Source of the DNA: Planctomycetota bacterium
GTDB taxonomy: Bacteria; Planctomycetota; Phycisphaerae; Phycisphaerales; SM1A02
Length of the DNA: 33,029 nucleotides
Direction of reading: 5' to 3'
NCBI GenBank assembly: GCA_003671025.1
Contig: QWPW01000035.1
Coordinates: 1-33,029, forward strand
The notes beneath the pieces were generated by a model. That model made no database searches. It saw only the letters and a program-made list of their open reading frames with translations, and was not told the origin of the DNA. Both the position numbers and the translations under genes were made by a program. This document shows, one piece after another, positions 24,411 to 32,756 of the stretch. How positions within the stretch are numbered: position 1 is the stretch's first letter; every line of letters starts with the position of its first letter.

Positions 24411-27400
24411 ATGGACAGCATGACAGCACACGACGGCCATGACAGCAACGACGGCAACGACAGCAACGACAACTTGAACGCCAACGCATCCGCGCCGCGT
24501 TCTTCCGAGGAAAGCACACGAGCACTCGCACACGAGTCGCACCCCGATGCCCGCGAGAGCACCGAACGCTCCGACGAGAACGCGCTCGAAGCGGCCTCTT
24601 CCTTCGCGACCGATCCCGGCGAAGGCTTAGGATTTGCCGACGCCAACCGCATCGCGCAAGACGAGCACGCGTTCGAAAGTGCGCTTGGAGTTGCAGAAAT
24701 TGGCGAGATGCGCTTCGACGGGACTGACTCGCACGATTCTCATCTCAGCGACGACGAGCGCGCGGCTCTCGCCGAGGCGGATCAAGAATCACAATCCGAC
24801 GCCGATGACGCCGCGGCCGCCTACGCACGCGCGTCGATGCGCGACTTCGATGTCCCCGTCGAGACCACCATCACGCCGGGCGACGAACCCGTCGAAGCGC
24901 ATCACGGCGAGAAGCCCAAGCAATTGGTCATCGTCAACGACACTCCTGGCGACGAGATTCGCATCGCCATTCTCGAAGGCGGCAAGCTCGCGCAGTTCTA
25001 CAGCGAGCGAAGCGCCACCGCCACCAATGTCGGTTCGATCTACAAGGCGCGGGTGGTCAATGTTGAGCCCGCCATTCAAGCGGCGTTCGTCGACTTCGGC
25101 GAAGGCGCCAACGGCTTCCTGCACATCTCTGATCTGCATCCGAAATATTTCCCCGGCGAGTCGGACAAAACCGAAAAGGTCGGACGCAAGATTCCTCGGC
25201 GCAATCGCCCGATGATGCAAGAGGCCCTCCGTCGCGGACAAGAAATCACCGTGCAAGTCCTCAAGGAAGGACTGGGCTCGAAGGGTCCGACCGTCACCAG
25301 CTATTTGTCGATTCCTGGGCGATTGCTTGTGATGATGCCCGACATGGACAATGTTGGCGTGAGCCGCAAAGTCGATGATGAAGAGGGTCGGCGCAAGATG
25401 CGCAAGATCCTCGATTCCCTCAATTTGCCCGAGGGATTTGGGTTCATCTTGCGCACTGCGGGATTTGATGCCACGCGCACCGAACTCGCGCGCGACGCAC
25501 AGTATTTGCAGCGTTTGTGGGAAGTCATGGACAAACGCAGCAATGCTGTGGGCGCGCCATGCGGGCTGTACACCGAGGGTGACATTCTCCTGCGCACCAT
25601 TCGCGATGCTATTGACGCATCGGTCGATGGCATCGTGGTGGACAGCGAAAGCGCGTTCAATCGCGCCAAGGCGTTCCTCGAAGTCGTCTCCCCGCGCACT
25701 GCGGCGAAGGTGCACTACTACGACCGACGCATGCCCATCTTCCACGCGTTTGATGTCGAGCGACAAGTCGATCTCATTCACAGTCGCGAAGTTCCGCTGC
25801 CTTCGGGCGGCGCGTTGGTGATCGATCAAGCCGAAGCGTTGGTCGCCATCGATGTGAACAGTGGTCGTTCGCGCAGCGCGCGCGACAGCGAGACCAACGC
25901 CTATCAAACCAATCAAGAAGCCGTCGATGAGATTGCGCGGCAATTGCGTCTGCGCGATCTCGGTGGAGTCGTCATCAGCGATCTCATCGATATGCGCTTT
26001 TCCAAGCATCGCCAAGACATCGAAGAGCGCATGCTCAAGAATCTCGCGCGCGATCGCGCCAAGACCACCATCAACTCCATCAGCGAGTTCGGCATCTTGG
26101 AAATGACGCGCCAGCGCATGCGCCCGAGTTTGCGCAAGTCTCATTACATCGACTGCCCGCATTGCGCGGGCGTTGGCGAAATTCGTATGCCTGATTCGGT
26201 CGCCTCCGACGCGATGCGCCGCATCCAGTTTGTGCTCGACATGAACAAAGTCGCGCGACTCGAAGTCGTGTGCTCGGCGCGCGTGGCCGCGGTGATGCTT
26301 TCGAGCAAGCGTCGCGCGATGGTGGAGATGGAAGATCTCTTCGGCAAGAAAGTCGATGTGCGCATCAGCGATGCCATCGCGGTTGATCGCGTTGATCTCT
26401 ACGCCTACGACGATCGCAATGCGGATGTCGAACTTGATCGTCCGCAGCGCATCTACGCGCCGACGCTCGCGAGTCTGCCCACCGAAATTGAAGAGGATGA
26501 CGCAAGCGATTCCGCAGGCGGCGATGGTTCACAGGAGCGCGGCGAACAGGGCGGACGCCGTCGTCGTGGTCGTGGTCGTCGACGGAAACCAGCTGCAGCT
26601 GATGCAACGTCGCTCATCCTTTCGGGTGGCTTCGATGATCTTCCCGACATCGACGAAGACGAGCCGAGCGTCTCCGATGGTTTGGATCGCGATGAAGAAG
26701 AGGGTTCACAGTCTGGCGCATCACCGCGCGAAAGCGGTGGTCGCGGCGATTTCGGTCGCGGCGGTTCTGGTCGCGGTCGTGGTGGTCGCAATCGCGGCGG
26801 CGCTGGTCGTTCCGATGCGGCTCCTGCGCGTGTGCCGTCTGCTGCTCCAACTTCTGGCGATGACGCTTCTCAAAATCAGTCGCAAGGCGAAGGCGGCGGT
26901 CGCGGTGGTCGCGGCGGTCGTCGTCGTGGTCGCGGTCGCGGTGGACGCGATCGTGCGCAAGTCGAAGGCGCTGTGGGTGAAGGCGCGAGTGAGGGCGCGA
27001 GTGATGCATCGACGACGAACAATGATGGTGCGCGCCCTGATCAAGGTCGACAGCAAGGTGGACAGCAAGGCCAGCGCCAGCCGCGCATGGTCACGCGCCG
27101 ACGACTCGTCGAGGCAGCGCCGCGGGAGCCGAGCGAAGCGATTCGCGTGCATGCCATCGCCAAAGAAATCGAATTGCCGAGCAAGGACATCCTTGCGAAG
27201 TGCGCCGAACTTGAGATCGAAGTGAAGGGTCACCAATCGCTGCTCTCGGGCGAGCAAGGCGACGCGGTGCGCAAGGCGTACGGCAAGCCGCCGTTTGATG
27301 TCTCCGACGAAGTGTGGATCGAAGAACTCGTGCCCGCGGACGAAGACGGCGCGGACGGTGACGCGAACGCGTTCAACGCGGAAGGCGGCGAAGCTGGCGA

Positions 27401-28355
27401 GGGCGGACGCAAGCGTCGACGTCGTCGTCGTGGTCGCGGCGGTCGCGGTGGTGCTGATCGCGATGGTGACGGCAGCGGCGCGCAAGGCAACGCGAGTGAT
27501 GGCGAGTCGAGCGACGAATCCGCGGGTGCGGCAACGGACGGCGCATCCGCGTCGAGTGACGAGCAGTCTCATGAAGCCAATGCAGGCGACGAGAATGCGC
27601 CCGCGAGTGACGGCACTGGCGATGAGAACGGCAACGCAGACGGCGGCGAATCGCGTGGACCGCGTCGTCGACGAGGTCGCGGTGGACGCGGTCGCGGCGC
27701 TGGTGCGCGCGGTGGCGAGTCCGCTGGAACCAACGCCCCCGCGGCGCAAGTAGGCAACAGCGACGGCGGCGATGTCGCGCAACAGGATCGTCCGCAGCAA
27801 GACCGCGGAAACGGCGGGAACAACGGCGGCGGCAATCGCGGTGGTGACAATCGTGGTGGAAACAATCGCGGTGGTGACAATCGCGGTGGTGACAACCGTG
27901 GTGGAAACAATCGCGGTGGCAACAGCCAAGGTGGCGGCAATCGCGGCGGTGACAACCGTGGCGGCAACAACCAAGGTGGCGGCAATCGCGGCGGTGGCAA
28001 TCGTCAAGATGGCGGACGCGTCGGCAACCAAGCTGGCGCGAGCCAAGACAATCGCGGCGAATCGAACAGCGCCAAGAGCGGCGATGGTCGCGACAACTCT
28101 CGCGGTGGACGCGATGGTGGACGCGGTGGACGCGGTGGCGGCGGTGGCGGCGGTGGCGGTGGTGGTCGCAGCGGCGGCAACAACAACGCGTCGAGCGAAA
28201 CCTCGCGCGCACCAGCTGCAACTCCCGCGCCAGTTGCACCGCCGACTCCGGCCCCTGAAGCCGTCAAGCCTCCCAAGCCGCGCTCGCTCTACGGCGGACG
28301 CGTGCGAAAACTGTCCCCTGGCGAAATGCCCAAGGGTGGCGGTGGTGACGAGTGA
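24411..28355 (+). CDS. rne: Ribonuclease E/G family endonuclease with IF2_N-like domain and RG-rich tail
   Basis: RNA-decay and processing endonuclease of 1314 residues. An acidic N-terminal extension (1-165) precedes an S1 RNA-binding domain (about 200-270, GSIYKARVVNVEPAIQAAFVDFG in part). The catalytic core has LVAIDVNSG (D481) and VVISDLIDM (D524) as metal ligands, and the zinc-link C582-P-H-C585. After residue 690 it is low complexity, with basic RRRRGRG blocks, RGG repeats and acidic Ala/Asp/Glu runs, as in degradosome scaffolds. Within it, residues 911-957 (IRVHAIAKEIELPSKDIL, CAELEIEVKGHQSLL) look like an IF2_N domain, which is unexpected here. ATG at 24411 or 24420; the ribosome binding site is weak. 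The stop overlaps the dxr GTG start. Confidence 0.94.
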   Translation: MDSMTAHDGHDSNDGNDSNDNLNANASAPRSSEESTRALAHESHPDARESTERSDENALEAASSFATDPGEGLGFADANRIAQDEHAFESALGVAEIGEMRFDGTDSHDSHLSDDERAALAEADQESQSDADDAAAAYARASMRDFDVPVETTITPGDEPVEAHHGEKPKQLVIVNDTPGDEIRIAILEGGKLAQFYSERSATATNVGSIYKARVVNVEPAIQAAFVDFGEGANGFLHISDLHPKYFPGESDKTEKVGRKIPRRNRPMMQEALRRGQEITVQVLKEGLGSKGPTVTSYLSIPGRLLVMMPDMDNVGVSRKVDDEEGRRKMRKILDSLNLPEGFGFILRTAGFDATRTELARDAQYLQRLWEVMDKRSNAVGAPCGLYTEGDILLRTIRDAIDASVDGIVVDSESAFNRAKAFLEVVSPRTAAKVHYYDRRMPIFHAFDVERQVDLIHSREVPLPSGGALVIDQAEALVAIDVNSGRSRSARDSETNAYQTNQEAVDEIARQLRLRDLGGVVISDLIDMRFSKHRQDIEERMLKNLARDRAKTTINSISEFGILEMTRQRMRPSLRKSHYIDCPHCAGVGEIRMPDSVASDAMRRIQFVLDMNKVARLEVVCSARVAAVMLSSKRRAMVEMEDLFGKKVDVRISDAIAVDRVDLYAYDDRNADVELDRPQRIYAPTLASLPTEIEEDDASDSAGGDGSQERGEQGGRRRRGRGRRRKPAAADATSLILSGGFDDLPDIDEDEPSVSDGLDRDEEEGSQSGASPRESGGRGDFGRGGSGRGRGGRNRGGAGRSDAAPARVPSAAPTSGDDASQNQSQGEGGGRGGRGGRRRGRGRGGRDRAQVEGAVGEGASEGASDASTTNNDGARPDQGRQQGGQQGQRQPRMVTRRRLVEAAPREPSEAIRVHAIAKEIELPSKDILAKCAELEIEVKGHQSLLSGEQGDAVRKAYGKPPFDVSDEVWIEELVPADEDGADGDANAFNAEGGEAGEGGRKRRRRRRGRGGRGGADRDGDGSGAQGNASDGESSDESAGAATDGASASSDEQSHEANAGDENAPASDGTGDENGNADGGESRGPRRRRGRGGRGRGAGARGGESAGTNAPAAQVGNSDGGDVAQQDRPQQDRGNGGNNGGGNRGGDNRGGNNRGGDNRGGDNRGGNNRGGNSQGGGNRGGDNRGGNNQGGGNRGGGNRQDGGRVGNQAGASQDNRGESNSAKSGDGRDNSRGGRDGGRGGRGGGGGGGGGGGRSGGNNNASSETSRAPAATPAPVAPPTPAPEAVKPPKPRSLYGGRVRKLSPGEMPKGGGGDE
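27834..28010. repeat. 15-bp coding minisatellite (NRGGD/N) in rne
   Basis: About a dozen diverged 15-bp units encode N-R-G-G-(D/N/G) from residue 1142 on. Copies differ mainly at third positions and at the fifth residue. A poly-Gly run at about 28133-28165 follows. RGG-type repeats usually bind RNA. Confidence 0.9.
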
Positions 28356-29566
28356 CACCGGCCCCGCTGCTGTCTGACGCTACGCCGCGGCGCGTCTTTA
28401 TCCTCGGATCAACTGGTTCGATCGGAACCAGCGCGCTTGATGTGATGCGCGATTTCGCGCGGCGCGGTGAGACGCGATTCGAATTGGTCGGGCTTGGTGC
28501 GGGACAGAACGCATCGAGCCTCGAGCAACAAGCGCGTGAGTTCGCGCCGCGCGCAATCGCGTTAGTGAACAGCGACGCGCCTCTGCAAACTTCGGCGAAC
28601 TGCGAAGTGTTTCGCGGCGAGCACGCGGTGTGCGAGATGCTCACCAAACATGCGCGTCGCGGCGATCTCGTGCTCGCGGCGATGGTGGGCGCGTCGGGCA
28701 TCGAGCCCGTGCTGGTCGCGATCAACATCGGCTGCGACATCGCGCTCGCGAACAAAGAAGCCTTGGTCGCCGCGGGCGCGATCGTGATGCCCGCCGCAGA
28801 GCGCGCGCGCGTGCGCATCATTCCCGTGGACAGCGAACACAACGCGCTCTTCCAATGCCTCAAAGCGTCGACCTCGATGGATGAAGTGCGCAAGGTCGTG
28901 CTCACCGCATCGGGCGGACCGTTTCGCACCAAGTCACTCGACGAGATGGCGCGTGCGACGATCAAAGATGCGTTGACCCATCCCACGTGGAAGATGGGAC
29001 CGAAAGTCACCATCGACAGCGCGTCGCTCATGAACAAAGCGCTCGAGCTCATCGAAGCGCATTGGCTGTTTGGGCTCGAATCCTCGCGCATCGACGCGAT
29101 CGTTCATCCGCAATCGATCGTGCATGGCTTCGTCGAATATCTCGACGGTTCAGTGCTCGCGCAGCTTTCACCACCCGACATGCGCACGCCGATTCAACAA
29201 GCGATGTGTGATCCGCAACGCTTCGATGGACCTTCGCGCAAACTCGATTTCGCCGCGTTGCGCACACTCGATTTCGCGCCCATCGATCAAGAACGATTCC
29301 CTGCGATCACACTCGCGCACACCGTGATTGAAACCGGCGGCAGCGCGGGCGCGGTGTTCAACGCCGCCAACGAAATCGCGGTGCGCGCGTTTCTCGACGG
29401 CCGCATTGGGTTTCTTGAAATCGCATCGACCGTCGCGCGCACACTCGACGCGGTGGCGGTGACTTCGGTTGACACACTTGAAGATGTCTTTGCCGCCGAC
29501 GCGCTCGCACGCGTTCGCGCGCAAGAATTTGTCCATGCATACGTTTCGGGCGAGGTGAACACTTGA
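28352..29566 (+). CDS. dxr: 1-deoxy-D-xylulose 5-phosphate reductoisomerase
   Basis: Converts DXP to 2-C-methyl-D-erythritol 4-phosphate with NADPH, the committed step of the MEP isoprenoid pathway; 404 residues, the normal length. The NADPH site is LGSTGSIGTSALDV (19-25 region), and NKEALVAAG follows. Metal ligands are D160 and E162 in PVDSEHNALFQ and E232 in SLMNKALELIEAH. SGGPFR, HPTWKMGPKVTIDSA and VHPQSIVHG are all intact. The start is GTG at 28352, overlapping the rne stop (GTGA), so translation is coupled to rne. dxr next to rseP is a common bacterial arrangement; rne in front of it is not one I know. Confidence 0.97.
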   Translation: MTPAPLLSDATPRRVFILGSTGSIGTSALDVMRDFARRGETRFELVGLGAGQNASSLEQQAREFAPRAIALVNSDAPLQTSANCEVFRGEHAVCEMLTKHARRGDLVLAAMVGASGIEPVLVAINIGCDIALANKEALVAAGAIVMPAAERARVRIIPVDSEHNALFQCLKASTSMDEVRKVVLTASGGPFRTKSLDEMARATIKDALTHPTWKMGPKVTIDSASLMNKALELIEAHWLFGLESSRIDAIVHPQSIVHGFVEYLDGSVLAQLSPPDMRTPIQQAMCDPQRFDGPSRKLDFAALRTLDFAPIDQERFPAITLAHTVIETGGSAGAVFNAANEIAVRAFLDGRIGFLEIASTVARTLDAVAVTSVDTLEDVFAADALARVRAQEFVHAYVSGEVNT

Positions 29567-31659
29567 GCGCACTCACTGGATTTTTTCTCGTCCTCGCCGG
29601 CTTCGGCTTTCTCATCTTCATCCATGAGCTCGGCCATTTTTTGGCTGCAAAATGGGCAGGAATTCGCGCGGACGGATTCGCCATCGGCATGGGCCCGTGT
29701 CTTGGGAGCTATCGCAAAGGCGCGGGGCTCTGCTTCGGATCTGCCGACGCGGTCATCGTGCGCAAGTACGGCAAGCGTCCCATCGAGATGAGCGACAAGG
29801 ATCTCGACAACCTCCGCATTGGCGAGACCGAGTACTCGTTGCGCGCGCTTCCTTTGGGCGGATACGTGCGCATGCTCGGCCAAGAGGATGGCAATCCTGG
29901 CGCGGTGAGCAGTGACGCGCGCAGTTTCAATCGCGCGCCGCTGGGCAAGCGCGCGGTGGTGATTCTTGCGGGAATCACTGCGAATCTCGTGCTGGCAATC
30001 GTCCTCTTCCTGATTGCGTTTCTCGTCGGCGTGCGCTTTCCTGCGCCGCGCATTGGTGCGGTGCAGATTGGAAGTCCTGCGTTCAACGCCACGCCAGTGG
30101 ATCCGAAAAACGGCGTGGGTCTGCGCGCGGGCGACACCGTGATTGCGATTGATGGCGAACCCGCGCGCACGTTTATCGATGTGCGTCTCTCTGCGGCGAT
30201 GGCCAAGCCTGACACCGCGCTCGCGTTTGAAATCGAACGCGACGGCGCGCGCATGGGCTACAGCGTCACGCCGATTGTTGAACCGATTTCGGGACTGCTT
30301 TCCATCGGCGTCGATTCCTCGCGCGTCACCATGCTCACCGATGTGCGTTCATCGCTTGATTCGGTGCGCACGATGCTCGAGGTGTTTCCCACGCTCGTCG
30401 CGGCTGGCGTGCAACCAGGTTGGCGCATCGACAGTGTCGACGCGAAACCCGTGAGCAACTACGCGCAACTCACCGCCGCGGCGCACGCTTCAAAGGGCGA
30501 GCCGCTTGCGCTGACGTGGAGTGATCCCGCAAGCAACGCAATCACCACGGTCCCGCTTGATCTCGAACCAGAGTTTGAAACACTCAAGCCCGCGAGTGCG
30601 CTCGGCGCAGTTCAAGGCGCAGTTGTGCCAGGGTTCGATGCAGGACTCGTCGGCCTCGCGCCACTCGCACGCGTGCGCGAAGTCGTCGCGGAAAGTCTCA
30701 ACCACGAATCGCTGCACAAAGGCGATGTGTTTCTGCGCATCGGTTCGCTCGAAGGACCGCGCGTGTCGGAGTTGATGAAATCACTGCGCAGCACGCCAAA
30801 TGCGGCGATTCCTGCGTTGGTCTTGCGCGACGGCGTGGAGACCGCCGTCGAAGTGCGCACCGACAAAGAAGGTCGCGTCGGTGTGTTTCTCGAACCTGCG
30901 TGGGACTTGCGCAAGATGGCGCGCGCTGTTGAGCGAGTGAGCACAGGCGAGAGCGCGCGCGACACTCCCGCGAAATCGCTCGCCATCATTCCACTGGGCG
31001 AATTCGTTTCGCTCGACGGCGAACCGCTCGCCGATTTCCGCGCGTTGCGTCTGCGCCTGATCGAGCGCGCCACAGCCACCGATGAGAGCACCCCGCTTTC
31101 GCTGCGCATCGGCCTGCGTGATCCTTCGCCAAACGCAACGGTCACCGAGTCGACGATGACCCTCACCGCGGCCGATCTCGCATCGCTGCGCGAACTCGAC
31201 TACGAGTTCCCCATCCCTTCCGCGTACTTCGATCCCGAGTTCACCGTGCTCACCGCGCACGGCAATCCGCTCGAAGCAGTCGCGATGGGATTTCGCCAGA
31301 CTTCGGTGATGATCGAGCAATTCTTTCTCACCCTCGATCGCATTGGTCGCGGCTCCATCGGCGTCGAACAACTGCAAGGCCCCGTGGGAATTCTCCACAC
31401 CGGAACGCAAGTCGCGGATGAAGGCTTGATGTACATCGTGTTCTTTCTCGCGCTGATCAGCGTGAATCTCGCAGTGGTCAACGCGCTGCCAATTCCCATC
31501 GCCGACGGCGGACTGTTCGCGTTTCTCATCTACGAAAAAATCGTGGGAAGACCGCCATCGATTGCGTTCCAGAACGGCGCGGCGATCGCGGGCATCGCGT
31601 TTGTCGCGTGCTTGTTCTTGCTCACGTTTTACAACGACATCGGTCGACTGCTGAGTTGA
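29563..31659 (+). CDS. rseP: RseP-type site-2 zinc metalloprotease, extended
   Basis: Intramembrane protease that cleaves anti-sigma factors or signal peptide remnants; 698 residues against about 450 in E. coli. H21-E22-L23-G24-H25 sits in the first helix, and the third zinc ligand is D648 in LPIPIADGG. RALPLGGYVRMLGQEDG and the membrane segment after LGKRAVVILAGITANLV are typical. An insert of about 30 residues lies between GMGPCLGSY and ETEYSLRALPLGGY. The extracytoplasmic region holds at least two PDZ-like units (GLRAGDTVIAIDG near 186, VQPGWRIDSVD near 284) and two more degenerate ones. The TTG start at 29563 overlaps the dxr stop (TTGA), with GAGGTGA ideally placed upstream. An RskA-like anti-sigma factor in this window is a conceivable substrate. 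Confidence 0.93.
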   Translation: MSALTGFFLVLAGFGFLIFIHELGHFLAAKWAGIRADGFAIGMGPCLGSYRKGAGLCFGSADAVIVRKYGKRPIEMSDKDLDNLRIGETEYSLRALPLGGYVRMLGQEDGNPGAVSSDARSFNRAPLGKRAVVILAGITANLVLAIVLFLIAFLVGVRFPAPRIGAVQIGSPAFNATPVDPKNGVGLRAGDTVIAIDGEPARTFIDVRLSAAMAKPDTALAFEIERDGARMGYSVTPIVEPISGLLSIGVDSSRVTMLTDVRSSLDSVRTMLEVFPTLVAAGVQPGWRIDSVDAKPVSNYAQLTAAAHASKGEPLALTWSDPASNAITTVPLDLEPEFETLKPASALGAVQGAVVPGFDAGLVGLAPLARVREVVAESLNHESLHKGDVFLRIGSLEGPRVSELMKSLRSTPNAAIPALVLRDGVETAVEVRTDKEGRVGVFLEPAWDLRKMARAVERVSTGESARDTPAKSLAIIPLGEFVSLDGEPLADFRALRLRLIERATATDESTPLSLRIGLRDPSPNATVTESTMTLTAADLASLRELDYEFPIPSAYFDPEFTVLTAHGNPLEAVAMGFRQTSVMIEQFFLTLDRIGRGSIGVEQLQGPVGILHTGTQVADEGLMYIVFFLALISVNLAVVNALPIPIADGGLFAFLIYEKIVGRPPSIAFQNGAAIAGIAFVACLFLLTFYNDIGRLLS

Positions 31660-31681
31660 CGCACGTGTGCGCAACTGATGG

Positions 31682-32392
31682 ATGACTATGAATCACCCCG
31701 TCTCGATCATCACCGGCGCTGGCAGCGGAATCGGCGCCGCGTGCGCACGCATGCTGGCCGCACGCGGACATTCCATCGTGTTGGTCGGTCGTCGCGCACA
31801 CGCGCTGCACGCCGTGCGCGCAACGTTGGCAACGCACGCAGCGCATGAAGTGATCGCCGCCGACGTCAGTCACTGCGAAAGCGCGTACGCCGTCATCGAC
31901 GAGACCATCGCGAAGTTCGGTCGCGTGGATTCGTTGGTGCTCGCCGCAGGAGTTGCTCCACGCGCGCCGATCGAAGCGACCACGCAAGCCATTCTTGACG
32001 AGACGTTTTTCACCAACACGTTTGGCAGCGCGTATCTAATCACGCGCGTGTGGCCGCAGCTCATCAAGCAACAGTCCGGCCGCATCGCACTGATCTCGAC
32101 GCTCGGCACCAGCGACCCCTTCACGGGATTCTTCGCCTACGCCGCAAGCAAATCCGCCGTCGACAGTTTCGCGCGCTCAATTCGCGCCGAGGGTCAATCC
32201 ATCGGCGTGCACGGCTTCGCGATCAATCCTGGCTGCGTCGAGACTGCGCAGCTGCGCCGAAACTTTCCCGAGTCAATGGTGCCCGCCGCGCGCGCGCTGC
32301 CACCGGAAGCAATCGCCGAAGTGGTGGTGGCCTGCGTGTGCGGAGAGCGCGATCAAGACAGTGGAAGCACGATCGTCGTCGCGAGTCCGTGA
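31682..32392 (+). CDS. Short-chain dehydrogenase/reductase (SDR)
   Basis: NAD(P)-dependent oxidoreductase of the classical SDR type, 236 residues. The cofactor motif is T11-G-A-G-S-G-I-G18, VLAAG is the structural NAG-like motif, the catalytic Ser is in ALISTLG, and Y153-x3-K157 is in YAASK. NPGCVETA matches the usual PG segment. The GRR after the second strand favours NADP. The substrate cannot be told; relatives include FabG-like reductases. It starts 22 bp behind rseP, so it is probably the last gene of the rne-dxr-rseP transcript. ATG at 31682 or 31688. Confidence 0.9.
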   Translation: MTMNHPVSIITGAGSGIGAACARMLAARGHSIVLVGRRAHALHAVRATLATHAAHEVIAADVSHCESAYAVIDETIAKFGRVDSLVLAAGVAPRAPIEATTQAILDETFFTNTFGSAYLITRVWPQLIKQQSGRIALISTLGTSDPFTGFFAYAASKSAVDSFARSIRAEGQSIGVHGFAINPGCVETAQLRRNFPESMVPAARALPPEAIAEVVVACVCGERDQDSGSTIVVASP

Positions 32393-32469
32393 CGGTTTGC
32401 AACCGCGGATGCCGGGGAAGTCCAGTGCCGCGCGTACTGCGCGCGGATGAGTTCTTCGAGGACATCGAA

Positions 32470-32492
32470 GTGCGCGCTTTCGAGGCGCGCAC
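32470..32492 (+). terminator. Strong GC hairpin after the SDR gene
   Basis: GTGCGCGC-TTTCGAG-GCGCGCAC is a perfect 8-bp stem with a 7-base loop, 77 bp after the SDR stop. No T run follows, so termination here would need a factor or rely on the stem alone. Confidence 0.4.
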
Positions 32493-32719
32493 CACGGACT
32501 AAAGCGCACAGTCTTTGGAAACTTTCCGACCTTGGGGATGACGAGCGCAGGATGTCGCTCGCCAGCCAAGCATCAAATCGATCGGCCGCAGCCGCGAGCG
32601 CTCAAACTACGCGGCGCCGGCGGGAAAGGACACGATGTGCTGCGAGGGGTTGGGGACGTTTGGAGCCGTCATCGGGGGCGCCGAGTTTCGATGTCACTGA
32701 GCCGAGGAGGCGTTAGACC

Positions 32720-32756
32720 AGAAAGGTAAAGGAAAGAGGAAAAAGAATAAAGGGAA
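32720..32756. other. Purine-rich tract at the 3' end of the SUMF1-like gene
   Basis: A run of about 37 bases that is almost all A and G on the plus strand, directly after the stop of the minus-strand gene. The minus-strand transcript would be pyrimidine-rich here, which may help termination. It contrasts sharply with the GC-rich surroundings. Confidence 0.6.

Larger units (their letters stand above)
32393..32756. other. 364-bp intergenic region between the SDR gene and the SUMF1-like gene
   Basis: The two genes converge here. It holds the hairpin at 32470-32492 and a purine-rich run at 32720-32756. Short frames across it have no recognisable features. Confidence 0.5.

Noticed and set aside
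24789-26162. 457-codon minus-strand frame opposite the catalytic part of rne
   Set aside because: Antisense shadow of a certain gene with intact catalytic motifs on the other strand.
26721-28358. 545-codon minus-strand frame opposite the 3' part of rne
   Set aside because: It mirrors the Gly/Arg repeats of rne as Ala/Thr-rich low complexity; it has no domains or ribosome binding site.
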